DNA of 19,911 nt from Hylemonella sp. UBA2468 (GTDB lineage Bacteria > Pseudomonadota > Gammaproteobacteria > Burkholderiales > Burkholderiaceae_C), in NCBI GenBank assembly GCA_002342165.1, contig DDPM01000192.1, positions 1,495 through 21,405 on the forward strand. Direction: 5' to 3'. Of this stretch, positions 1 to 6,712 are shown in pieces. The notes below the pieces were generated by a model, which was not told the DNA's origin, did not search any database, and worked only from the letters and a program-made list of their open reading frames with translations. The stretch's first letter is position 1; every line of letters starts with the position of its first letter. Both the position numbers and the translations under genes were made by a program.

Positions 1-54
1 GGCGCTTACAACATGGTTTCACGCGTACTGGTCGCGCTGCACATTGGACACTGA
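1..54 (+). CDS. C-terminal tail of an unidentified protein (5' end outside the window)
   Basis: Frame 1 is open from the window edge to a TGA at 52-54 and reads GAYNMVSRVLVALHIGH. Third-position base use and the plausible hydrophobic C-terminus favour this frame over frame 2, which is also open to the edge but reads as an unlikely peptide with two Trp and several ACA codons. The family cannot be recognised from 17 residues. Its end would overlap the TTG start of the next gene by 11 nt, so it is probably the preceding member of the same operon. Confidence 0.35.
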   Translation, partial: GAYNMVSRVLVALHIGH

Positions 55-739
55 AACTGCTGCTGTGCCCGCTGCCATACGTACCCCGGCCATAGCTTCA
101 TGTACCAGCCTGCTGCTGAAAACGCGAGCTCAGGCTGAATTTAGCCAGTGGTCTGAGCTTCCTTGGGTGAACTTGTTAGGGTCTGTAGACCCAGGTAACA
201 GTCAGGACGTGCCATGGGCACTGCACTTTGCATCCACCAACCAGGCTGAAAACGGCCAAGCCATGAGCTATGGCTATGTGCATTTTCATAAAGCCCAGAT
301 GCTGGATCATGAAGTATGCACTGCAATTGAAACTGCTTGGCATGCCCACACGGGCCTTGTGGCACAGGTGAGCCGACTGCAAAGCCAAATGAAACTTGCT
401 GGGGCATCCGCCTCTGCCACAGCGCAGCACCACTACGTGGTGGAAACCGACCCAGAAGCCGGATGGGATGCCGAAATTTACCGTTGGTACAACGATGAAC
501 ATATGCCCGGCTTGTCCAGAGTGCCGGGCTGCGTACTGGCTCAACGCATGTTGAATCTGGACTACGCACCCCGGTCCTTCGCATGCTATGACCTGACCTC
601 TGCAGATGTGATGGGTAGCCCGCCATGGCTTGCTGTGCGCGGCACTGCGTGGAGCGATATCTGCCGCCCCCACTTCACCAATACCTTGCGCACCCGTTTT
701 CCTTACACTGTGACCCAAACTTCATATCAAATCCCATGA
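44..739 (+). CDS. EthD/DUF4286-like dimeric alpha/beta-barrel protein
   Basis: Small cytoplasmic protein of up to 231 aa with no signal peptide. Around residues 148-163 it has RWYNDEHMPGLSRVPGC, resembling the WYxxEHxPxLxxVPG motif of the EthD and related ferredoxin-like-fold families found beside catabolic enzymes of aromatics and ethers. The N-terminal half (about 20-115) may be a second, degenerate copy of the fold. Specific activity is unknown; such proteins are usually accessory to oxygenase pathways. The start is uncertain: TTG at 44 overlaps the previous frame, GTG at 65 lies 10 nt after its stop, and neither has a clear Shine-Dalgarno site. The TGA stop overlaps the ATG of the downstream Bug gene (ATGA), implying translational coupling. 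Confidence 0.6.
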   Translation: MDTETAAVPAAIRTPAIASCTSLLLKTRAQAEFSQWSELPWVNLLGSVDPGNSQDVPWALHFASTNQAENGQAMSYGYVHFHKAQMLDHEVCTAIETAWHAHTGLVAQVSRLQSQMKLAGASASATAQHHYVVETDPEAGWDAEIYRWYNDEHMPGLSRVPGCVLAQRMLNLDYAPRSFACYDLTSADVMGSPPWLAVRGTAWSDICRPHFTNTLRTRFPYTVTQTSYQIP

Positions 740-1725
740 ACTACACCCTATTCAAACCACTTCTCGCCTTGGCGGCCCTCTTTTCAAGCTTCTCCTCAGT
801 CTTGGCTCAAACCACCCTTGTGACCTATCCCACCAAGCCTGTCAACATTGTGGTGGCATATGCCCCAGGTGGACAAGGCGACACCTTTGCGCGCATGGTC
901 AGCGAAAAACTCACCCACATTTACAAGCAACCTATTCTGGTGGACAACAAACCCGGCGTCTCAGGCACCGTGGGCACACGTTATGCCGTTCAATCCAAAA
1001 ACGACGGCTACACCCTGCTGCTGGGCCAGTTGGGCGAAATGGTAGTCAACCGTCTGCTCATTAAAGACCTTGGATACGACCCCATTAAAGACTTGGTGCC
1101 CGTAGTGCTGATTGGCAATTCGCCTCTGGTCATGTTGGCTCCTGCCGATGCACCCTACAACACGGTGGCCGAGTTCATTCAGCTGGCGCGCTCCAAGCCT
1201 GGTGAAGTCAGCTATGGCAGCGTAGGCGCTGGGACTCCAGGCCATTTGTCTGCGGTGGCTTTGGGCTTGGGTGCCAAACTCAACATGATCCATGTGCCTT
1301 ACAAAGGCGTAGGCCCTTTGATGAACGACCTGATGGCCGGCAGGTTGCAAGCTTTTTTCAGCAGTGCGCCTGCGGCTATGCCGCAAATCAAAGGGGGCAA
1401 GCTGAAGGCTTTGGCAGTCACCACACCGCAACGCATGAGCTCCCTGCCCCAAGTGCCTACAGTAGCGGAGTCGGGTTTGCCCGGTTTCAGCTACACCCTT
1501 TGGGGCGGCTTGTTTGCTCCAGCAGGCACCCCGGCCAACGTGATTGAAAGCTTGAACCGAGAGGTCAACACTATCATGAGCATGCCCGACATTCGCACCC
1601 GTATGGACGCCGATAACATGGCGGTACCTAAAAACAGCGCGGCTGAATTTATGGACTATGTGAAAACAGAATCTTTGAAATACGAAAAACTGGTAAAAGA
1701 CGCCAATATCAAACTCGAGCAATAA
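736..1725 (+). CDS. Bug/TctC-family periplasmic solute-binding protein (1)
   Basis: Secreted binding protein of 329 aa, the usual Bug size. It would capture a carboxylated compound in the periplasm for a tripartite tricarboxylate transporter. Residues 1-24 form a Sec signal peptide ending SVLA|Q. The mature protein opens with the family signature YPTKPVNIVVAYAPGGQGD (31-49); Asp49 matches the conserved ligand-contacting Asp. Later family landmarks are IHVPYKGVGPLMNDL and LPQVPTVAESGLPGF. The ATG at 736 is chosen because it gives the signal peptide and overlaps the preceding stop; the frame is open further upstream, but that extension would bury the signal sequence. The CoxG-like gene follows immediately (TAAATG). 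No TctA or TctB partner is in the window. The ligand is unknown; the neighbouring benzoate-type dioxygenase suggests an aromatic carboxylate. Confidence 0.9.
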   Translation: MNYTLFKPLLALAALFSSFSSVLAQTTLVTYPTKPVNIVVAYAPGGQGDTFARMVSEKLTHIYKQPILVDNKPGVSGTVGTRYAVQSKNDGYTLLLGQLGEMVVNRLLIKDLGYDPIKDLVPVVLIGNSPLVMLAPADAPYNTVAEFIQLARSKPGEVSYGSVGAGTPGHLSAVALGLGAKLNMIHVPYKGVGPLMNDLMAGRLQAFFSSAPAAMPQIKGGKLKALAVTTPQRMSSLPQVPTVAESGLPGFSYTLWGGLFAPAGTPANVIESLNREVNTIMSMPDIRTRMDADNMAVPKNSAAEFMDYVKTESLKYEKLVKDANIKLEQ

Positions 1726-2439
1726 ATGGAAATCACCGGTCAACAAATCATTGCAGTACCCGTTCAGGACGTTTGGAACGCCCTGAACAACCCCGAAGTT
1801 TTAAAGCACTGCTTGCCTGGCTGCGAAAAGGTTGAGCAGATTTCGCCTGAAGAGTTTCATATGTTGGTCAAGGCTGCTGTGGGCCCTTTGCGTGCCAGCT
1901 TCAAAGGCGTTTTGCGCATGACCGAAGTCAAGCCGCCGAACTCGTGCGTGATGAATTTTGAAGGCCAGGGGGGAGCGGTTGGTTTTGCCAAAGGCTTATC
2001 CAACGTCGAGCTCTCCGAAGTCCCTGAGGGCACCCAACTGAGCTATACAGCCAAGTTCCAAATTGGTGGCAAATTGGCCCAGGTAGGTTCGCGCTTGATT
2101 GACAGCGTCGCCAAAAAAATGGCGGACGATTTTTTTAAAGCATTTCGGGAACAAATGGCTACAGTTGAGGTTGCAGATGCCTCCACTTCAAAGGCATTGA
2201 CGGTCGCGCTTGGGGTGGCCCATGGCAAAGAGCTTGATGCCAATGCCCCTAATTTGTTGCCTGCACCCAACGTCAACTTGCCCGCCCCCACATCAGACAC
2301 GCCGCCTCATGACAATGAGGTGGACGATTTGCTCGGAAAGTCCAAGTTCTCCATGCCCACCGTTCCGACTTGGTGGTTGGCTCCTGCCGCCCTTCTGGGT
2401 GCGCTGCTTGCCATTCTGGGTTCGCGCTTTATCCACTAA
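1726..2439 (+). CDS. CoxG-like SRPBCC protein with C-terminal membrane anchor
   Basis: Protein of 237 aa. Residues 1 to about 148 form an SRPBCC (START/Bet v1-like) domain of the carbon monoxide dehydrogenase subunit G type, with ITGQQIIAVPVQDVWNALNN and LPGCEKVEQI near the start and KMADDFFKAFREQM at the end. A Pro/Asp-rich linker (about 170-210) leads to one hydrophobic segment (about 216-232, WWLAPAALLGALLAIL). This is the arrangement of CoxG, which recruits CO dehydrogenase to the membrane. In this family, related proteins also accompany other molybdenum hydroxylases. No molybdenum hydroxylase gene is present here, so the partner is unknown. The gene starts directly after the Bug stop codon, and a short inverted repeat follows its own stop. 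Family confidence is high; role confidence is low. Confidence 0.82.
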   Translation: MEITGQQIIAVPVQDVWNALNNPEVLKHCLPGCEKVEQISPEEFHMLVKAAVGPLRASFKGVLRMTEVKPPNSCVMNFEGQGGAVGFAKGLSNVELSEVPEGTQLSYTAKFQIGGKLAQVGSRLIDSVAKKMADDFFKAFREQMATVEVADASTSKALTVALGVAHGKELDANAPNLLPAPNVNLPAPTSDTPPHDNEVDDLLGKSKFSMPTVPTWWLAPAALLGALLAILGSRFIH

Positions 2440-2444
2440 AGCAG

Positions 2445-2460
2445 CCCGATGAACATCGGG
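2445..2460. repeat. Perfect 7-bp inverted repeat downstream of the coxG-like gene
   Basis: CCCGATG-aa-CATCGGG starts six bases after the coxG-like stop codon. As RNA it would fold as a 6-bp stem with a GAAC loop. No U-tract follows (next bases TAATCACGG), so it is not a typical intrinsic terminator. It could attenuate or stabilise the mRNA between coxG and the dioxygenase, or be a protein-binding site. Confidence 0.4.
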
Positions 2461-2528
2461 TAATCACGGATGAGATCGAGTCCAATCTATGAAATTTTAG
2501 TTCTAACATCATCCAGTTGTTTGATCTC

Positions 2529-2533
2529 AAGGA
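2529..2533 (+). promoter_or_regulatory. Shine-Dalgarno-like site deciding the dioxygenase alpha start
   Basis: AAGGA lies 4 nt before the GTG at 2538. The alternative in-frame TTG at 2517 has no purine-rich site upstream, and an in-frame TGA at 2490-2492 limits the N-terminus. The GTG start also gives an N-terminal length close to that of BenA-type subunits. Confidence 0.5.
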
Positions 2534-2537
2534 TGAT

Positions 2538-3881
2538 GTGAATTTTTCTGAACTGAACCAACTCATAGTTGACCGGCCAGAGACCGGTGAATTTTCGGTA
2601 CATCGGGATATCTTCAGAGACCCCGAAATTTTTGAGCTCGAAATGAAGCACGTGTTTGAAGGCACTTGGGTCTTCATTGGCTTGGCATCTCAAATTGCCA
2701 AACCGCACGACTACTTGACTACCTGGATCGGCAGGCAGCCCATTTTGGTGATGCGCGATGCAAGCGGTAAAGCAAGTGCCTTTTTAAACACCTGCCGACA
2801 CCGTGGTGCTGTGGTGAGCCACCTGATGCATGGCAATGCCAAATACCACGTGTGCTCTTACCACGGCTGGGCGTACGACTCAGCGGGCCGCAACGTGGAC
2901 ATCAAAGACCAGAAAGACGCGGGCTACCCTGAGGCTTTTGAAAAGCAAGACCACGGCTTGATGCCGGTTGCCCGCTTTGCCGAATACCGAGGCTTTATGT
3001 TTGCCAGCCTGAATGACCATGTGCCCGACTTGGAAAAGCATCTAGGGTCCACCAAAACATTTTTAGATTTGATCGTGGATCAAAGTCCACAGGGTATTGA
3101 ACTGATTCCGGGCAGCTCGAGCTACACCTTTAAAGCCAATTGGAAGCTCCAAATTGAAAACTGCTTGGATGTGTACCACCTCACCTCCACCCACCCGAGC
3201 TTTATGAAGATTGTGGAGCGCCGAAATACTGGAGACTCCAAGCATGCCTTAAAAGCTCTGGATTTTGAAGCCTACCGTTTGCCCGGCGTGGAGCGCGGCA
3301 GCTTTACGTTTACCAATGGACATGCAGCCGTTTGGGGAGCCAACCCTAAGCCCGATGTGAGGCCTCTGTTTGAACGGGTAGATGAACTCACGCAACGTGT
3401 GGGGCCAATGCGCGCCAAGTGGATGCTGTCTATGCGCAACCTCACGCTCTACCCCAATGTGCAGTTTGCCGAAAACGCCTCATTACAACTGCGCATCATC
3501 CGCCCTATTTCGGTCAATAAAACCGAAATGAAAATTTACTGTATGGCGCCTGTTGGCGAATCGGCCCAAGCGCGTGAACACCGCTTGCGCCAATATGAAG
3601 ACTTCTTTAACGCCACAGGCCTGGCCACACCCGACGACACCACCGCCTATGAAGATTGTCAAACCGGCTATCAGGCCTACAACGTAGACTGGCAACAAGG
3701 CTACGAGCGGGGCGCTACCCAACTCCAGTACACGGCCAACGCCTATGCCAAAGAACTGGGTATAGACGTAGAGTCGTGTATTGCTGGGCCCTTTGATATT
3801 CAAGATGAAACAGTGTTTCGTGCGGGTTACCGCGAATGGCTTGCATTGATGAAGCGCGGCATGTCCAAGGGGGGGGCATGA
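2538..3881 (+). CDS. Rieske non-heme iron dioxygenase, alpha subunit (benzoate/anthranilate 1,2-dioxygenase type)
   Basis: Catalytic large subunit of a two-component aromatic-ring-hydroxylating dioxygenase, 447 aa from the GTG (454 from the TTG at 2517). Numbering from the GTG, the Rieske [2Fe-2S] ligands are Cys86, His88, Cys106 and His109 (CRHRG ... CSYHGWAY). Mononuclear iron ligands His214 and His219 lie in DVYHLTSTH, with bridging Asp211 and the third ligand Asp367 in ATPDD. Overall sequence resembles BenA/AntA/CbdA: EFSVHRDIFRDPEIFELEMK, IGRQPI, DAGYPE, IVDQSPQG, RQYEDFFNATGLATPDD. Expected chemistry is cis-dihydroxylation of an aromatic carboxylate using electrons from a separate reductase. 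Around the iron it reads NCLDVYH where BenA, as I recall it, has NGADGYH, so the substrate may differ. The 3' end overlaps the beta gene within a G8 tract. Confidence 0.92.
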   Translation: MNFSELNQLIVDRPETGEFSVHRDIFRDPEIFELEMKHVFEGTWVFIGLASQIAKPHDYLTTWIGRQPILVMRDASGKASAFLNTCRHRGAVVSHLMHGNAKYHVCSYHGWAYDSAGRNVDIKDQKDAGYPEAFEKQDHGLMPVARFAEYRGFMFASLNDHVPDLEKHLGSTKTFLDLIVDQSPQGIELIPGSSSYTFKANWKLQIENCLDVYHLTSTHPSFMKIVERRNTGDSKHALKALDFEAYRLPGVERGSFTFTNGHAAVWGANPKPDVRPLFERVDELTQRVGPMRAKWMLSMRNLTLYPNVQFAENASLQLRIIRPISVNKTEMKIYCMAPVGESAQAREHRLRQYEDFFNATGLATPDDTTAYEDCQTGYQAYNVDWQQGYERGATQLQYTANAYAKELGIDVESCIAGPFDIQDETVFRAGYREWLALMKRGMSKGGA

Positions 3882-3886
3882 ACCCC
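3867..3886 (+). promoter_or_regulatory. G8 tract, SD and potential hairpin at the alpha/beta junction
   Basis: The alpha gene ends in AAG followed by GGGGGGGG at 3869-3876 and CATGA, so the ATG of beta (3878) and the TGA of alpha (3879-3881) overlap. The purine run acts as the SD for beta. GGGG (3873-3876) can pair with CCCC (3883-3886) around a six-base loop containing the start codon, which would make beta translation depend on ribosomes finishing alpha. The G run also fits an X XXY YYZ slippery site: a -1 slip, or one extra G, joins alpha in frame to beta. Confidence 0.45.
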
Positions 3887-4378
3887 ATTCACCTCAACGA
3901 TGTGACCAAGCTGCTGCACCAAGAGGCTCACTACCTGGACACCCAGCAGTGGGATCTTTGGCTGAACTTGTTTTTAGAAGAAGCCGAGTATTGGGTTCCT
4001 GCTTGGAAGTCTGAGCACGAGACCACATCCAACCCCAAAGCAGAGCTTTCTTTGATTTACTACGCCACACGCGCGGGGCTTGAAGACCGGGTTTGGCGTG
4101 TGCGCTCCGGGCGTTCGGTGGCGTCTAAGCCGCTGCCGCGCACCCAACATAACGTGAATAACGTGATGCTGGGAGACAAAACCTTTAACGATGGTGTTCA
4201 GGTGCTGTGCAATTGGACCGTGCACCAGTTTCGCACCAAGCCACAAGAAGTCGAAGTGCTGTTTGGTCGCTGCGAATACGACATCGTGCAGCACGTCACC
4301 GGCTTGCGTATTCAGCGCAAAAAAGTGATTTTGCTCAACGACTACCTGCCGGCCATGTTGGACTTTTACAGCCTGTAA
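3878..4378 (+). CDS. Rieske dioxygenase beta subunit (BenB/AntB type)
   Basis: Small subunit of 166 aa with an NTF2/SnoaL-like fold, the structural partner in the alpha3beta3 oxygenase. Motifs of the benzoate/anthranilate dioxygenase beta family are LLHQEAHYLDTQQWDLWLNL, AEYWVPAW, LSLIYYATRAGLEDRVWRVR and the C-terminal KKVILLNDYLPAMLDFYSL. ATG 3878 is chosen because it overlaps the alpha stop and has the G-rich SD; an upstream in-frame start at 3836 would add 14 residues unlike the family. The usual next genes, a ferredoxin-NAD reductase (BenC) and a cis-diol dehydrogenase (BenD), are absent; a ketopantoate-reductase-like gene follows after 10 nt. Confidence 0.92.
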   Translation: MNPIHLNDVTKLLHQEAHYLDTQQWDLWLNLFLEEAEYWVPAWKSEHETTSNPKAELSLIYYATRAGLEDRVWRVRSGRSVASKPLPRTQHNVNNVMLGDKTFNDGVQVLCNWTVHQFRTKPQEVEVLFGRCEYDIVQHVTGLRIQRKKVILLNDYLPAMLDFYSL

Positions 4379-4388
4379 GCCCAGAAAT

Positions 4389-5333
4389 ATGCGCAGTACT
4401 AAAACGATTCTGGTTGTGGGTTGTGGTGCCATTGGAGGTATTTACGCCGCCCATCTGGCACAAGTGGCTCATGTCATTGGATTAGACGCCAACGCCGAAC
4501 ATGTGAATGCCATTCGCACTCAGGGGCTCAAGCTGACCGGGCGCAGCAACATCACCAGCCATTTCGATGTTCACACCGACCCTGCAGAATTGACCCAAAA
4601 GCCTGTGGATGCGGTTTTGATTCTGGTGAAGTCTCAAATCACAGCACTTGCCGTCACGCATCTCTTGCCCCACTTGCAAGGCAGCCCCGTATTGGTCACC
4701 CTACAAAACGGCATGGGCAATGTGGAAGTGCTGAGCGGTCTGTGTGACTTGGACATCACCCAAGGCATTTCGCTCGAGGCCGGACGCTTTACCCAGCCCG
4801 GGGTGATAGAACACTTCATTCACGGAGAGGACTCCTGGATGGGGCCCATTCGTGGTTCATTGGATCGAATGGCGTGGTTGGGTGAACTGATGAATGCATC
4901 GGGTATGCCCACAAAAGTTGCTCAGGATCCCAGAGGCGCCATTTGGTCTAAATTTATTTTCAACTGCGTGATGAATCCCATTGGCGCCTTGGTTTTGGGG
5001 CAAAACAAAGCCCGGTATGAGGTGTCCGAGGTGGCTGAGCTGATAGACCAGATGTTCGCAGAGTGCGAGCAAGTGGCTAAAGCCCAAGGTATAGAGCTCA
5101 TGTTTGACCCCATGCACATTGTTAAAAAAACCAGATCGGGCGAAATGGCGTTGACCAAGCACGCTGGCTCGATGTCATTGGATGTTGCTGCCAAACGCGA
5201 AACCGAAATTGAGGCCCTGACCGGCTACATGGTGCGCAAGGCACACAGCCTTGGATTGAAGCTCCCCGTGACCGAGACCGTGTACCGACTGGCAAAAGGC
5301 GTGGACTATGCCGCTCGACTTAACCCTGCATAA
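4389..5333 (+). CDS. Ketopantoate reductase (ApbA/PanE) family dehydrogenase
   Basis: NAD(P)H-dependent reductase-family protein of 314 aa. The N-terminal Rossmann domain has VVGCGAIGG (10-17, GxGxxG). The LQNGMGNVE motif (105-113) and the C-terminal domain IWSKFIFNCVMNPIGAL place the catalytic Lys at 188 with conserved Asn192 and Asn196. The family reduces ketopantoate in pantothenate synthesis, but many Burkholderiales carry paralogues in catabolic clusters. Position 10 nt after the dioxygenase beta gene suggests action on a pathway intermediate rather than vitamin synthesis. It might replace the missing diol dehydrogenase, but that is only inference. The next gene starts 22 nt downstream. 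Confidence 0.85.
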   Translation: MRSTKTILVVGCGAIGGIYAAHLAQVAHVIGLDANAEHVNAIRTQGLKLTGRSNITSHFDVHTDPAELTQKPVDAVLILVKSQITALAVTHLLPHLQGSPVLVTLQNGMGNVEVLSGLCDLDITQGISLEAGRFTQPGVIEHFIHGEDSWMGPIRGSLDRMAWLGELMNASGMPTKVAQDPRGAIWSKFIFNCVMNPIGALVLGQNKARYEVSEVAELIDQMFAECEQVAKAQGIELMFDPMHIVKKTRSGEMALTKHAGSMSLDVAAKRETEIEALTGYMVRKAHSLGLKLPVTETVYRLAKGVDYAARLNPA

Positions 5334-5343
5334 CCATTTAAGT

Positions 5344-5350
5344 AAGGAGA
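5344..5350 (+). promoter_or_regulatory. Strong Shine-Dalgarno site of the second Bug gene
   Basis: AAGGAGA lies 5 nt before the ATG at 5356. It is the clearest ribosome-binding site in the left block and rules out the longer in-frame start at 5308, which would overlap the previous gene. Confidence 0.8.
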
Positions 5351-5355
5351 CCCCC

Positions 5356-6363
5356 ATGAAAATGACTCATAGACTATGGCGTTATCTGTCCAGAGGTTTC
5401 AGCACCGCCCTGGGTGTGGGGCTTGTGGCCTCAATGCTCAGCTTGGGTGCTGGTGCTCAAGAAGCGCCCTTCCCTGCTAAACCCATCCGAATCATTGTGG
5501 GTTACTCAGCAGGCGGGGGTAACGACATCATTGCCCGCGTGGTAGCCACCAAAATGGCCGAAGGTTTAGGCCAGCCTGTTGTAATTGAAAACAAACCTGG
5601 CGCTCAATCCATCATTGCGGCCGAGTATGTGGCCAAATCTGCCCCCGATGGCTACACCATCCTCATGGGTCCTAGTGGCCCCATGACCATGAACCCCGCC
5701 ACTTACGATAAACTGCCCTATTCCCCCACCAAAGACTTTGTGCCCATTGGCATGATTTGCTCTTTTCCCCTGATTTTGGGGGTGTCTTCCAATTCGCCCT
5801 TTAAAACGGTCAAAGACCTGATTCAATTTGCCAAGGCCAACCCCACCAAGGTGAACTATGCTGCCAGTGCAGCACCGTTTCAAATGGCTTCCGAACTGTT
5901 CAATCAAAAAACAGGCACCACCTTTGCGCACATTCCCTACAAGGGCAGTGGCGACTCTGTAGCAGCCGTCATGAGCGGACAAATCACCATGACAATCTCT
6001 GACCCCCCACCCATCGTGGGGCAAATCAAGGGCGGCACCATTCGCCCCTTGGCTGTGACCAGCGCCCAAAGACACCCTCAGTTCCCTGACGTCCCCACCT
6101 TAATGGAATCGGGCTTGCCCGATTTAGAAGTGGGCATTTGGACCGGCTTGGTGGCTCCAGCGGCTACACCTATGCCCATCGTGCGTCGTTTGCAACAAGA
6201 ACTGGCCAAAGCCGTACGTTCACCTGAAATCAGAGAGCGCTTTGCGCAAATGACTTTAGACCCTGTGGGCAACACCTCTGAAGAGTTTGGCAAGATCATC
6301 GCCGCTGACATACAGCGCTGGACCGCAGTGGCCAAGGCTGCCAACATCAGGTCGAGTCAGTAA
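5356..6363 (+). CDS. Bug/TctC-family periplasmic solute-binding protein (2)
   Basis: Binding protein of 335 aa. A long Sec signal peptide, with a basic n-region MKMTHRLWRYLSR, ends about residue 34 (GAGA|Q). The signature FPAKPIRIIVGYSAGGGND (39-57) carries the conserved Asp57. Further landmarks are FAHIPYKGSGDSVAAVMSGQ and FPDVPTLMESGLPDL. It is the last gene of the plus-strand oxygenase block and ends only 4 nt before the stop codon of the convergent azlD. The strong SD suggests high expression, as expected for a periplasmic receptor. With the first Bug protein it brackets the dioxygenase genes, so one or both may bind the oxygenase substrate; the ligand cannot be read from the sequence. 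Confidence 0.92.
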   Translation: MKMTHRLWRYLSRGFSTALGVGLVASMLSLGAGAQEAPFPAKPIRIIVGYSAGGGNDIIARVVATKMAEGLGQPVVIENKPGAQSIIAAEYVAKSAPDGYTILMGPSGPMTMNPATYDKLPYSPTKDFVPIGMICSFPLILGVSSNSPFKTVKDLIQFAKANPTKVNYAASAAPFQMASELFNQKTGTTFAHIPYKGSGDSVAAVMSGQITMTISDPPPIVGQIKGGTIRPLAVTSAQRHPQFPDVPTLMESGLPDLEVGIWTGLVAPAATPMPIVRRLQQELAKAVRSPEIRERFAQMTLDPVGNTSEEFGKIIAADIQRWTAVAKAANIRSSQ

Positions 6364-6367
6364 GTCT

Positions 6368-6712
6368 TTAGTTGACCATGTAACCGTAGGTGACCATGAG
6401 CATGGTGCCCGTGCACAAGGCAGGCACCATGCGTTTTTGTGGGTGTGACACCATCACGCCCACACTGAGCGCGCACAGCAACAAACGTACCCACACTGGT
6501 ACGGTGGCCAACAAGCCGATAGGCATAAGCACCATACGCACTGTGAGAGCTGCCACCATGGCATAGGTGACTGCAGACAGCCACTTGAACACTTCGCTGT
6601 TTTGATCGATTTGACCAGACACTTTCACACCCAGCGCGCGGCATGCATAAGTGCCAAGACATGCGGCACTCAGGGCCACCCACACACCCCACCCGTTGTC
6701 GGCCATGCTCAT
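6368..6712 (-). CDS. azlD: AzlD-family branched-chain amino-acid exporter small subunit
   Basis: Hydrophobic protein of 114 aa, typical AzlD length, with about four membrane segments (roughly 8-25, 43-63, 66-86 and 93-112). It shows the family pattern TYACRALGV near the N-terminus and a conserved AzlD-like helix (WLSAVTYAMVAALTVRM). AzlD pairs with AzlC to form an inner-membrane branched-chain amino-acid exporter. The start codon follows the azlC stop directly (TAAATG), so the two are co-translated; Met at 6706 is an alternative start. Substrate is inferred from the family only. Confidence 0.8.
   Translation of the reverse strand: MSMADNGWGVWVALSAACLGTYACRALGVKVSGQIDQNSEVFKWLSAVTYAMVAALTVRMVLMPIGLLATVPVWVRLLLCALSVGVMVSHPQKRMVPALCTGTMLMVTYGYMVN

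Noticed and set aside
141..718. Long minus-strand open frames (161 and 180 aa) opposite the EthD-like gene
   Set aside because: They mirror a plus-strand gene with a family motif and operon junctions, and read as low-plausibility Cys/His/Arg-rich peptides.
961..1746. Minus-strand open frame of 261 aa opposite the first Bug gene
   Set aside because: It is the antisense of a clear Bug protein; it is His/Gln-rich with no recognisable domain.
5566..6075. Minus-strand open frame of 169 aa opposite the second Bug gene
   Set aside because: Antisense shadow; Gly/His-rich with no domain.
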